Shown in pieces: positions 15,022 through 23,072 of a DNA stretch of 64,000 nucleotides; positions within the stretch are counted from its first letter, which is position 1; every line of letters begins with the position of its first letter. The stretch lies in NCBI GenBank assembly GCA_965215855.1, contig CBDCER010000002.1, positions 682,001 to 746,000 on the forward strand. The letters run 5' to 3'. The notes beneath the pieces were generated by a model. It was not told the DNA's origin. It ran no database searches and worked only from the letters and a program-made list of their open reading frames with translations. The DNA is from J027 sp965215855. Its GTDB lineage: Bacteria > Chloroflexota > Anaerolineae > Aggregatilineales > J027. Made by a program: the position numbers and the translations under genes.

Positions 15022-16875
15022 ATGCCCTATCGTAGACTCGGACTTTTTGTACTTATTTCCCTTATTCTGGTGGCAATCTATTGGCCTACCTTTCAGACTA
15101 TCCCCAACGGATCATCTGACCTGAAAATGATTGACGTTGGCGAAACGCAGGTGGTTCTGAACACCTGGGGGACACTCCACCCCACTGGCTATCCTCACTA
15201 TATTATCATTGGCAATCTACTTGTGACGGCCATGAAAACCATCGGCATATCCGCTGTCACGGCTCCGGCTGTCGTCTCATTGCTTTGGGGATTGGCTGCA
15301 CTCGGCCTATTATATTTACTCATCGACCATCTAACCGACAAAACATGGCTAGCGGCCCTGGTGACATTCATTTTCGGCCTCACCCGCTTCGTCTGGATTC
15401 ACAATGTCATCGCCGAGATCTATTCCATGGCATTGTTCTTATTAATTATTCTCTATGTCATTGCCCTCTGGAAACGCCCCATCCCCTACCGTATCAGCCT
15501 CCTGGCACTGATGGGCGGCATCGGGGCAGCACACCATCGCGGCATCGGGCTAGCGGCCCCGGCGCTCATCTACGCTGTCTGGCCTCAACTCTGGCCGACT
15601 ATCCGCCAATACCCACTTCGCATTGTTGGCTGGCTTCTGCTCGGCTTGTTGGGCTTTCTTCCTTATATTTACCTGCCGATACGTGCAAATGCTGGTGCTG
15701 CTTGGGTCTATGGCGAGCCTACTTCATGGGACGGTTTCTGGAAACAATTCACCGCCCAGGAAGCACATTATCTGTCTGGTTGGCCCGACTCATTTGAACA
15801 ATTCCACAATAATTTCAACACCGTCAATAATCTCCTCGTCACCGAACTCAGTGCTTGGGTCATTATGATCGGTTTGGCCGGATTATTGATCGCCATCTAT
15901 ACCATCCGCCACCGCCGCGCCGCTTTAATGCTGCTATTCTCGGCGCTGCCAGCCTATATTTTCTCCACCGTACTCTACTACGACATCCTGGCGACACTGA
16001 TTCTGATGATAACGCTGACGATTGTGATGGGCGTATTTTTCCTGATCGACATACTATTGAATACACCAAACATCCAGCAATATCTGACTGTCCCCCGCAA
16101 CCAATCAGTCACACTAACCACCATCGGGTTAATTGCGATCCTCTACGCTGGCTGGCTCCACACCCAAAATGCGGACTGGATTCAGGAACGCACTCATGAC
16201 GAAACCGGCCTGAAAACCATTGCCCAAGCCGAAAATGTCCCACCCGGCAGCACCCTGATGTTGGCCTGGGGGCCACGGCACTTTGCTGTAGGCTTCGCCC
16301 GCGATGTCGAAGGTCGCCTGCAACACATTCAACTCGTCGATCACAATGCCAATTTCACCCACCTGATCACTGAAGGCCCACTGATTACACCAGAATACAC
16401 ACTTTGGTCACAAAATATCGACTGGTGGCAGTCTCATTTGGAGAGTCCAATTTATCTTCGCGGCATAGCACCGTATCTGGTTCAAATCGATACCGCCCCT
16501 GAACGTCTACCACCTACCGACTGGCCTGCTCCAACCGATGAGACGCTACCCATAGCCATTTGGGATTATGCGATCCGCTGCCAGGGTGATTTCACATCAC
16601 TCTATGTCGATTGGCTGGCGCTGGATACTCCTCTACGTGATATGAGTGTGTTTGTCCATCTGCTTGATGCAAATGATACGGTAATTGGCAACGCCGACCA
16701 AACGGCTCCAGTATATGGCTGGCGTCCATTGTCAACATGGCAACTCGGCGAAATAGTCCGAGACGTATACCCACTGCCAGATACCACTGCCACACAAATC
16801 AAATTTGGATTGTATGAATTTGACGGGGAATTTATCAACTATTTGGAGACGACTCTACCGCTGGTGTGTGAATAG
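15022..16875 (+). CDS. DUF2723 multi-pass membrane protein
   Basis: 617 residues with about ten membrane helices in the first 360 and a soluble C-terminal half. The N-terminal signature is DVGETQVVLNTWGTLHPTGY followed by PHY, as in DUF2723 proteins. These are related to GT-C (protein O-mannosyltransferase-like) enzymes and are thought to use lipid-linked sugars. The extracytoplasmic tail (WDYAIRCQGDFTSLYVDWLA) resembles a carbohydrate-binding beta domain. Divergent from birA; GGAGG lies about 10 bases before the ATG. Confidence 0.8.
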   Translation: MPYRRLGLFVLISLILVAIYWPTFQTIPNGSSDLKMIDVGETQVVLNTWGTLHPTGYPHYIIIGNLLVTAMKTIGISAVTAPAVVSLLWGLAALGLLYLLIDHLTDKTWLAALVTFIFGLTRFVWIHNVIAEIYSMALFLLIILYVIALWKRPIPYRISLLALMGGIGAAHHRGIGLAAPALIYAVWPQLWPTIRQYPLRIVGWLLLGLLGFLPYIYLPIRANAGAAWVYGEPTSWDGFWKQFTAQEAHYLSGWPDSFEQFHNNFNTVNNLLVTELSAWVIMIGLAGLLIAIYTIRHRRAALMLLFSALPAYIFSTVLYYDILATLILMITLTIVMGVFFLIDILLNTPNIQQYLTVPRNQSVTLTTIGLIAILYAGWLHTQNADWIQERTHDETGLKTIAQAENVPPGSTLMLAWGPRHFAVGFARDVEGRLQHIQLVDHNANFTHLITEGPLITPEYTLWSQNIDWWQSHLESPIYLRGIAPYLVQIDTAPERLPPTDWPAPTDETLPIAIWDYAIRCQGDFTSLYVDWLALDTPLRDMSVFVHLLDANDTVIGNADQTAPVYGWRPLSTWQLGEIVRDVYPLPDTTATQIKFGLYEFDGEFINYLETTLPLVCE

Positions 16876-16888
16876 AGTGGGGAATCAA

Positions 16889-16914
16889 AAATCCCCGGAT
16901 CGCTCCGGGGATTT
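16889..16914. terminator. Bidirectional intrinsic terminator
   Basis: A perfect 11-bp stem (AAATCCCCGGA, loop TCGC, TCCGGGGATTT) with A/T tracts on both sides. It lies between the convergent DUF2723 gene and the Flp pilin gene and can serve both. Confidence 0.85.
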
Positions 16915-16934
16915 CGCCGTTAAAGATCGTAATC

Positions 16935-17081
16935 TTACAGACGGCTTACGATTGAAGAGAAAATGTTACCAATTGCCGGGCCCAACAGAGCCAGAATGAT
17001 GATGACCACAACGGCTACTAAAACCAGGATCAGTGCATATTCTACGAGGCCTTGGCCCTTCTCGCGAGGTTGGTACATCAT
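16935..17081 (-). CDS. flp: Flp-family type IVb pilin
   Basis: A 48-residue prepilin read from the ATG at 17081 (GGAG eight bases upstream). A short basic leader MMYQPREKG is followed by QGLVEYALILVLVAVVVIII, the hydrophobic Flp assembly helix. Cleavage after the glycine of EKG would put Glu at +5, next to Tyr, as in the G/XXXXEY prepilin-peptidase site. It forms the subunit of thin Tad-type adhesive pili. No Tad secretion genes lie nearby, so assembly would depend on loci elsewhere. Confidence 0.9.
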   Translation of the reverse strand: MMYQPREKGQGLVEYALILVLVAVVVIIILALLGPAIGNIFSSIVSRL

Positions 17082-17291
17082 GATAATTTCTCCTTATGAT
17101 GATGATGATATGCGTGTAATTACGCATGTACGAGTAGTTTAACCGAAAAATGTGAAAGAATCAAGATATTGATTGAAATTTTATATAAAATTCATAAACC
17201 ATTGATGAGCTTCCTCCAAAAACTGACTATTACACTACGCTCATCTGAGATTGGTTGCACCCAATATCCTAACTCGTTAATATTATACTTG

Positions 17292-18575
17292 ATGAAAGAC
17301 TATTTGCCAACCTGGGCCTGGCTTAGTCTGGGCACGATCATTACCCTGACAGCAATCCTGGCGGCTTTCGGCGGGTTGTTTATCTTGCGTAATAATGATT
17401 CCACCACACCTGATATCGACCTTATCCCCACCGATGACCTCGCACAGCACCCGGTCAATATCGAAATCGCGCAGCGCCCAACCCATACTCTGGCTCCCAC
17501 CACAACCCCATTTCCCACCCAAACACCCACACCTTCACTTATCCCGTCGATCCAGCCCACAACAACAACCACTCTTCCCACAACGACAATCGCACCCACC
17601 AGCACGACTGCCGTCGAAGACTCTGCCTGTACACCGCCCGCAGATTGGGTAACCTATACGGTCCAAGAAGGCGATACACTCTTCGCTTTCCAGCTTGGCG
17701 CGAATCGGGCTGGCAATCCGGCCAGTGTTGACGAAATCATTACTGCTAACTGTCTGGGTAGCACCTTCTTAACCATCAACCAGGTGTTGTGGCTGCCCTC
17801 TGGTGCAGCAGAAAACGCGCCATCTTCCGATCCTATCTCACCCGACCTGCCGCCCGGCATCCCTCGTGATGCCGATTGCCCTTGCACCATCACTGTGCGG
17901 GTCGGCTGGCGGATAGAGCAAATCGCCGATGCCATCAACCGTACATCCGTTGCTTTTTCTGGAGCAGACTTCATGGCCGTCGCTGGGCCAGGTGCGCCGC
18001 TGCCGTCGCGCAGTTTCCTGGCCTCGGTGCCTGCTGGGGCTGGCCTGGAAGGATTCATGATTCCGGGAACTTACATACTTCAAAACACCACCACCGCCGC
18101 TCAATTCCGCGATATGATGTTGGACGCTTTTGCTGCCAACGCCGCCGGAATCATCAATGCCGCCACAGCTCAGGGCGTCACGCCCTATCAGGCTGTCATC
18201 ATGGCTTCGATTATCCAAAAAGAATCTGGGGACGCCAACGAGCAACGATTGGTCGCCAGCGTATTTTACAATCGTATCCGCGATGGTCGTGCTTTTGGCG
18301 CAACGGTGACCTTAATGTATGCATTGGGTTACCCTGGCAATTGGTGGCCGCGCCTCCAACCCGGCCAAACCGACACCGATTCGCCCTACAACACATTTAT
18401 TTATGGTGGCTTCACGCCCACCCCCATCAGCAACCCCAGTGTGAGTGCGCTACAGGCTGCCGCCTCACCGGCCCAGACCAACTATTTCTACTTCACAGGC
18501 AATTGCAACGGCCCTGGCAATCTCTATGCAGAAACCTATGAACAACATCTTGCCAATGTACGTGCCTGTGGATAA
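17292..18575 (+). CDS. mltG: MltG-like endolytic transglycosylase with LysM-like domain
   Basis: About 427 residues from the ATG at 17292; an upstream in-frame start at 17169 adds 41 residues unlike a signal. One membrane segment (about 10-32), a Thr/Pro linker, a LysM-like region (VTYTVQEGDTLFAFQLGANR, about 120-170) and a YceG/MltG domain to the end (GLEGFMIPGTYIL, VASVFYNRIRDG). MltG cleaves nascent peptidoglycan and sets strand length. The catalytic-site stretch reads ASIIQKES where E. coli has ASIVEKET, so the usual catalytic Glu appears replaced by Gln. Activity is uncertain. Confidence 0.82.
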   Translation: MKDYLPTWAWLSLGTIITLTAILAAFGGLFILRNNDSTTPDIDLIPTDDLAQHPVNIEIAQRPTHTLAPTTTPFPTQTPTPSLIPSIQPTTTTTLPTTTIAPTSTTAVEDSACTPPADWVTYTVQEGDTLFAFQLGANRAGNPASVDEIITANCLGSTFLTINQVLWLPSGAAENAPSSDPISPDLPPGIPRDADCPCTITVRVGWRIEQIADAINRTSVAFSGADFMAVAGPGAPLPSRSFLASVPAGAGLEGFMIPGTYILQNTTTAAQFRDMMLDAFAANAAGIINAATAQGVTPYQAVIMASIIQKESGDANEQRLVASVFYNRIRDGRAFGATVTLMYALGYPGNWWPRLQPGQTDTDSPYNTFIYGGFTPTPISNPSVSALQAAASPAQTNYFYFTGNCNGPGNLYAETYEQHLANVRACG

Positions 18576-18591
18576 GTGACTGGTCTTCCCA

Positions 18592-18622
18592 ACAAAAAAC
18601 GCCCCCAACCAGCGCGGGAGCG
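18592..18622 (-). terminator. Intrinsic terminator of the Lrp/AsnC gene
   Basis: On the minus strand: CGCTCCC, an 8-base loop region, GGGGGCG, then six T. It lies 25 bases after the regulator's stop codon. Confidence 0.7.
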
Positions 18623-18646
18623 TCTCACCCAAATCCATCAACAGCA

Positions 18647-19165
18647 CTACGAGCCATTGTACTTTCCATTGCGGTGACCATTCGCTACCAGTTTCTCAGC
18701 TGCAACAGGCACAACACCGTTCGCCTTGATCGTCGAGAGTACCATACTGGTATGCACTTTATCCACACCCGGCACACTGGTCAGCTTCACCATAATGAAC
18801 TGCTCAAGTGCCTGAATACTCGGCACGACAACTTTCAACAAATAGTCCGTCTCGCCTGTCAGGTGATAGGCTTCCAAAACTTCCGAAAACTCCTGAACCC
18901 GGCGTGTAAACTGCGCCAGTGGTTCCCGTTGATGGTGAACCAGTGTTACCTCCACATAGCTGACAATTGGATTGCCGACTTTGCCCGGCTCGACAAGGGC
19001 TTGATAGCCAGTAATAATGCCCTGGTCTTCCAGTTTCCGCACCCGTGCCAACACCGCTGGAGCCGAGAGATCAACAATTTCTGCCAATTTTGTATGCGCG
19101 ATACGTCCGTCGCGTTGCAAAACCTCTAATATTTGTCGGTCTTTATAGTCCATCATGTCCCTCAA
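18647..19165 (-). CDS. Lrp/AsnC-family transcriptional regulator
   Basis: 172 residues. N-terminal helix-turn-helix (DRQILEVLQRDGRIAHTKLA, then LSAPAVLARVRKLEDQGII, about 8-52) and a C-terminal RAM ligand-binding domain (about 68-145, with YLLKVVVPSIQALEQFI and GVDKVHTSMVLSTIK). These regulators sense amino acids or related metabolites as octamers. Several ATGs lie within the first five codons, so the exact start is uncertain by 12 bases. Its targets cannot be told from position. Confidence 0.92.
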   Translation of the reverse strand: MRDMMDYKDRQILEVLQRDGRIAHTKLAEIVDLSAPAVLARVRKLEDQGIITGYQALVEPGKVGNPIVSYVEVTLVHHQREPLAQFTRRVQEFSEVLEAYHLTGETDYLLKVVVPSIQALEQFIMVKLTSVPGVDKVHTSMVLSTIKANGVVPVAAEKLVANGHRNGKYNGS

Positions 19166-19312
19166 GACAGTTTTTCATCAACCTTTATAGCCAAAACTAT
19201 AACATCCCAAACGCCTTTCATGATTGGTCGTTTTGACAAACCCGAAAGGCAACATTGGATAATTTCTACAAATCAACAGGGAATCAGGGTCAACGCGAAG
19301 GGTTTTTAACTG

Positions 19313-20131
19313 CTATTGCTCGAATAACGCCCTGTGCGGAAACACCATTTCTCGTGGGTCAAGCTGTTCATTTTGCAATGCTTGGCGATTCGCCAGTTCA
19401 AAATCTCGATGGATATCCTGTACCATCTCCAATTGCCCCAATGCGGGTTCCAACGAAAACACCACAACCCCTACAGTATAATCACCCGGCACAAATATGA
19501 TTGCACGTTCATCTTCTAGTTTTCTTCTTGCCATACCAGCATTACCATAAGTTTCAATGGCTTTATGCAGGCGTTCCAAGATCGACACGACCTGTTCACG
19601 CGGAACCTGCAGACGTCCGGTGCGAATCAGTTGGCGCGGCGGGTCAATATGATAAATGCTGTAAGATTCAACTTTAGCCTGAAAATGCTCGCGCAAAAAG
19701 CTGGTGTGTCCTGGCTGCACTACTGTCTGCCACGCACCGGTCTTCGGATCGCGTTTTAACAGCCGTTCGGTAATGTCACGCTGTTCTTGATACCGCTGAT
19801 AAATTGCATGGAACTGGGCGCGGTTCAGCTTGCCATCAGAATATTCCTGGGCAATTGTTGCCATCTTCATCCGCAGCCGTTCTAATGCTTGCAAGGCTTT
19901 ATCCTGCGAACCCTGCAATAGGTCAATCTCTTCCGTAGGGGTAGGATCAGCCCGATAAGGCGCTTCAGGGGCCGATGGGCGTGGCACAGAAGGCATAACC
20001 GGCTGTGGGTTCGGCTCGGGGCTTTGCGGACGTATCGGCGACATATTATAGCCGGGAACCGGTGACATAATCTCTTCGTTCGATTCCGCCTCTGGATTTT
20101 CCTCTTCCAGTGGTAGATCGGTATTCGACAT
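19313..20131 (-). CDS. Hypothetical protein with coiled-coil segment
   Basis: About 272 residues from the ATG at 20131, which has GGAGGA seven bases upstream; two codons up, another ATG overlaps the ribosome site. The first about 80 residues are acidic and Pro-rich (disordered); about 85-135 is a predicted coiled coil (DKALQALERLRMKMATIAQE), and the rest is an alpha/beta domain (ERAIIFVPGDYTVGVVVFSL) that loosely recalls roadblock/profilin-type modules. No membrane segment. Not recognised. Confidence 0.6.
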   Translation of the reverse strand: MSNTDLPLEEENPEAESNEEIMSPVPGYNMSPIRPQSPEPNPQPVMPSVPRPSAPEAPYRADPTPTEEIDLLQGSQDKALQALERLRMKMATIAQEYSDGKLNRAQFHAIYQRYQEQRDITERLLKRDPKTGAWQTVVQPGHTSFLREHFQAKVESYSIYHIDPPRQLIRTGRLQVPREQVVSILERLHKAIETYGNAGMARRKLEDERAIIFVPGDYTVGVVVFSLEPALGQLEMVQDIHRDFELANRQALQNEQLDPREMVFPHRALFEQ

Positions 20132-20257
20132 GGGCATTCCTCCCAAGGCCAGTCAGCATATGCTTAATTTATAGCAGAAATCGCTGATGGTTGCATATTT
20201 CCTCACGCCCGTTATACTAATCGTCGTTCTGACTACCCAGAGGAGTACCGATACAAC

Positions 20258-21160
20258 GTGCCCTTCAAACGGTTGATCACCACTCTTATGATACTACTTG
20301 CCATCCTGCTCGCTGCCTGCGACAGCAGTAATAACGAAGCCTCGCAGGATCAGCCTGTACTCATTCTCGAAAACACCCCACAAGACGAAGCCCTGGCCGC
20401 CGTCGTCAATGGGGAACCCATCACCCGCGCCCAACTTGACCAGGAAATCAACGCCCGCGCCGCCAGCCTGGATCTGGCCGCTGACCCAATAACCTTCCAG
20501 ACCGAAGTATTGGAAGCCATGATCATCCAGGTTTTGATTGAACAATATGCCGCCGAAAACGAACTTATCATCACCGATGAAGCCATCCAGGCCGAGATTG
20601 ACTATCTTCGCGAACAGGCGGCAAATAATAACCAAACGCTAACCGATATCACGGGTTATCCCGCCGATATGACAGCTACGCTGGTTCGCCGCCAATTGAT
20701 CTCACAGGCTGTTGTCGAATCCATTATTGACAATTTGCCCACCACTGCCCTGCAAATTCACGCCCGGCATATCTTGGTTGCAGATGAACAGACGGCCCAA
20801 AGCATTCTCGATCAACTCGCGGCTGGTGCGGATTTTGCCGAGTTAGCTGAACAACATTCGTTGGATCCGGCCACAGCCCCCGCTGGCGGTGATCTGGGCT
20901 GGATTGCAGTCGGTGACCTGATAGGGACTGCCACCATTGTGGAGGAAGTGATCTTCTCGATGGACAGCAATACACGCTGGCCGGAACCCGTCGCCAGTAC
21001 CCTCGGCTTTCATATTATCGAAGTTCTGGAGCGCGACGAAAACCATCCGCTTGACGCTCATCAACTGGGGAACCAGCAGCAACGCGCCTTTCAAACCTGG
21101 ATTGACCAACAACGGGCGTTGGCTTCAATCACCCGCTATGTTGGGCACAACGCCGAATAA
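20258..21160 (+). CDS. PpiC-type peptidyl-prolyl isomerase lipoprotein (SurA/PrsA-like)
   Basis: 300 residues. A lipoprotein signal ends LLAILLAAC (Cys about 21). A SurA_N-like chaperone region follows (VVNGEPITRAQLDQEINARA, about 48-150), then a parvulin PpiC domain (about 168-270: ARHILVADEQTAQSILDQL, LDPATAPAGGDLGWI, STLGFHIIEVLER). It should be anchored on the outer face of the cytoplasmic membrane and help exported proteins fold. The start is a GTG at 20258, preceded by GAGGAG at an 11-12 base spacing. Confidence 0.88.
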   Translation: MPFKRLITTLMILLAILLAACDSSNNEASQDQPVLILENTPQDEALAAVVNGEPITRAQLDQEINARAASLDLAADPITFQTEVLEAMIIQVLIEQYAAENELIITDEAIQAEIDYLREQAANNNQTLTDITGYPADMTATLVRRQLISQAVVESIIDNLPTTALQIHARHILVADEQTAQSILDQLAAGADFAELAEQHSLDPATAPAGGDLGWIAVGDLIGTATIVEEVIFSMDSNTRWPEPVASTLGFHIIEVLERDENHPLDAHQLGNQQQRAFQTWIDQQRALASITRYVGHNAE

Positions 21161-21204
21161 TCCAGGTTGTGTTATACTGGCTTCTATCTAAAATCACGCG
21201 CATC

Positions 21205-21223
21205 CTGACTGCTCATCAGTCAG
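21205..21223 (+). other. Intergenic hairpin
   Basis: CTGACTG, loop CTCAT, CAGTCAG: a 7-bp perfect stem between the PpiC gene and the paralogous surface genes, without a T-run. It could be an mRNA stability element or an operator. Confidence 0.35.
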
Positions 21224-21270
21224 TGAAAGCAAGTTTAAAATCTTAGGTTTATTGCAAGGAGACCCGGCGA

Positions 21271-22101
21271 ATGCAAAAACAGCAGGGAAGCGAATATTAC
21301 GACCTCATCAGTGCATTTTTTGTGGCGCTCAGTGTTTTTGTGTGCGTGCTATCATTGTTAATTGTGGGTGGCGCTATCTCGCCGGGGCCGTTTGCGCCCG
21401 AAACCGCCACGCCTCTCCCCACGCAATACCTCACTGAGACACCAACCGAGGTCCCGCCCACACACACCGCGACCGCCGAACTACCCACATTGCCACCCGA
21501 CATCACGGCGACTTGGACGCTGATTCCATCCCCGACATCGTCTCCCACCGCGACCACCACCGCCAGCGATATTCCAACCGAGACGTTTACAACCACGCCG
21601 TCTAGCACTTCCACCGATGTTCCACCGACAGAGACACCCACTGAAACGCTCATTCCATCCGAAACACCCACCATAACCCCAATCCCGACGACGCCTGGTC
21701 CATCGCCCACGTCGCCACCCACCAACCCGCCCTTCCCATTTTCAGTACAACAGGGATCACTTCTGTTCGTACCGTCATTTGTGGTAACGGGTTGCCAGTG
21801 GCAGGGCATCGGCGGTCAAATTCTCCAATTTGGTGGAACACCCGCCATCGGCCTGACAGTTCGCGTAACAGGCCCGACCATTAATGGCGCACTCACAACC
21901 ACATCCGGCACAAATACCAATTATGGTGACGCTGGTTGGGAAGTTCAGATCGCAAATCAAGCGACGCCAGGCCGCTACACAGTCCAGGTCTTCAGCCCCG
22001 ACGGCAGTCAACCATTTTCAGCAGCCGTTGAATTGAACTTCAGCGGTGAATGTAATCAGAACTTGGCCCGTATTACCTTTATTCAGGTAGGTCCCTACTA
22101 A
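21271..22101 (+). CDS. Surface-anchored protein with Thr/Pro linker, paralogue 1
   Basis: 276 residues: a short cytoplasmic N-terminus, one membrane helix (about 12-36), a linker of about 115 residues rich in Thr, Pro and Glu, and a beta-rich C-terminal domain of about 115 residues (VVTGCQWQGIGGQILQFGGT to CNQNLARITFIQVGPY, with two Cys). The ribosome site GGAG is strong. It is followed four bases later by a paralogue with the same architecture and the same IxFIQVGxY ending, so this is a tandem duplication. Exposed on the cell surface; ligand unknown. Confidence 0.72.
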   Translation: MQKQQGSEYYDLISAFFVALSVFVCVLSLLIVGGAISPGPFAPETATPLPTQYLTETPTEVPPTHTATAELPTLPPDITATWTLIPSPTSSPTATTTASDIPTETFTTTPSSTSTDVPPTETPTETLIPSETPTITPIPTTPGPSPTSPPTNPPFPFSVQQGSLLFVPSFVVTGCQWQGIGGQILQFGGTPAIGLTVRVTGPTINGALTTTSGTNTNYGDAGWEVQIANQATPGRYTVQVFSPDGSQPFSAAVELNFSGECNQNLARITFIQVGPY

Positions 22102-22105
22102 ACAC

Positions 22106-22891
22106 ATGGCTGGCTCACCTGCTCCTGGCCGCAATTCAGTCTCGCCACCATCTCAGCATCGGGGTGGTGGCGAGTGGTTGTTTGACCTCATCACGGTCTT
22201 CTTTCTAATCGCATCGGTTGGCATGGTTACCATCACTGTTCTAATTATCAACAATCCGCGGGTGTCGTTTAATCCCCTGCCCATCGCCGAACTTCCCACA
22301 CAACTGATGACGTCGACACCCACCCAAACCTATACTCCCTCATCTACCTTCACACCATCTGTCACACCCTTCCCACCCACATTGACTCCCACCATAACCG
22401 AGACGCCGCCTGCCACAGTGACCCTCACGCCAACCATCACCCCCACCCCGGTTGTCGCAGGAATCGACCCCATACCGACGCTCACCCCACCGCCCGTTGC
22501 GACCGTTGCCCCTGTGATTGAGGGCACACCGCCACCGTTTCCCTTCATCGCCCACGAAGTGCGCTACGAGACGAATTCCAACGACCAGGGTTGCCGCTGG
22601 TTGAGTATTGCTGGTAATGCAACTGGCTTCAGTGGCGAACCCATCACCGATTTGCCTGTCGAAATTACCGGCGACGATTTTGAATACATCGAATTCACCG
22701 GCAGCGAACAACGATTCGGTATCTCAGGTTTCGAGGTTCGGGTTGGCTCCACGCCCGAAGCACGGCAATTCGCGGTCCGCCTTTTCAGTCCTGCCGACAT
22801 CCCCATCTCCGACTTTATCCAGGTCACAACCCGCACAACCTGTGACCAAAATGTTGTCATCATTGAATTTATCCAGGTTGGAGACTACTAA
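22106..22891 (+). CDS. Surface-anchored protein with Thr/Pro linker, paralogue 2
   Basis: 261 residues with the same plan as the preceding gene: one membrane helix (about 28-50), a Thr/Pro/Ser linker (about 65-150) and a C-terminal domain with matching landmarks (DQGCRWLSIAGNATGFSGEP, then CDQNVVIIEFIQVGDY). The conserved Cys pair and the W/G spacing suggest one fold, probably with a disulfide. It starts right after the stop of paralogue 1, so they are co-expressed and may act as a pair. Confidence 0.72.
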   Translation: MAGSPAPGRNSVSPPSQHRGGGEWLFDLITVFFLIASVGMVTITVLIINNPRVSFNPLPIAELPTQLMTSTPTQTYTPSSTFTPSVTPFPPTLTPTITETPPATVTLTPTITPTPVVAGIDPIPTLTPPPVATVAPVIEGTPPPFPFIAHEVRYETNSNDQGCRWLSIAGNATGFSGEPITDLPVEITGDDFEYIEFTGSEQRFGISGFEVRVGSTPEARQFAVRLFSPADIPISDFIQVTTRTTCDQNVVIIEFIQVGDY

Positions 22892-22986
22892 CCAAGACTT
22901 TTCTAACAAATCGTTGGTGGTTTTCTAATAGACCTCTGTTATGTTTTAATAGAGAGACATTCAAACTTCACCCCCGGCTGCAGTGT

Positions 22987-23018
22987 ACCTACTATAACCA
23001 GCCAGTAGGTGCGGTTTT
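22987..23018 (+). terminator. Intrinsic terminator after the surface-protein pair
   Basis: ACCTACT (22987-22993), a 10-base loop and AGTAGGT (23004-23010), followed by GCGG and a T-rich run. It lies about 55 bases before the clpC start, so it may equally be a leader hairpin of clpC. Confidence 0.5.
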
Positions 23019-23072
23019 TGTTGTTATCACACGATTGCACAACGCACACCAACGAATCAGGTGGATAGAACT

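Noticed and set aside
21400..22500. Long antisense open frames rich in Gly/Val
   Set aside because: They are mirror readings of the Thr/Pro linkers of the surface proteins and have no start signals.
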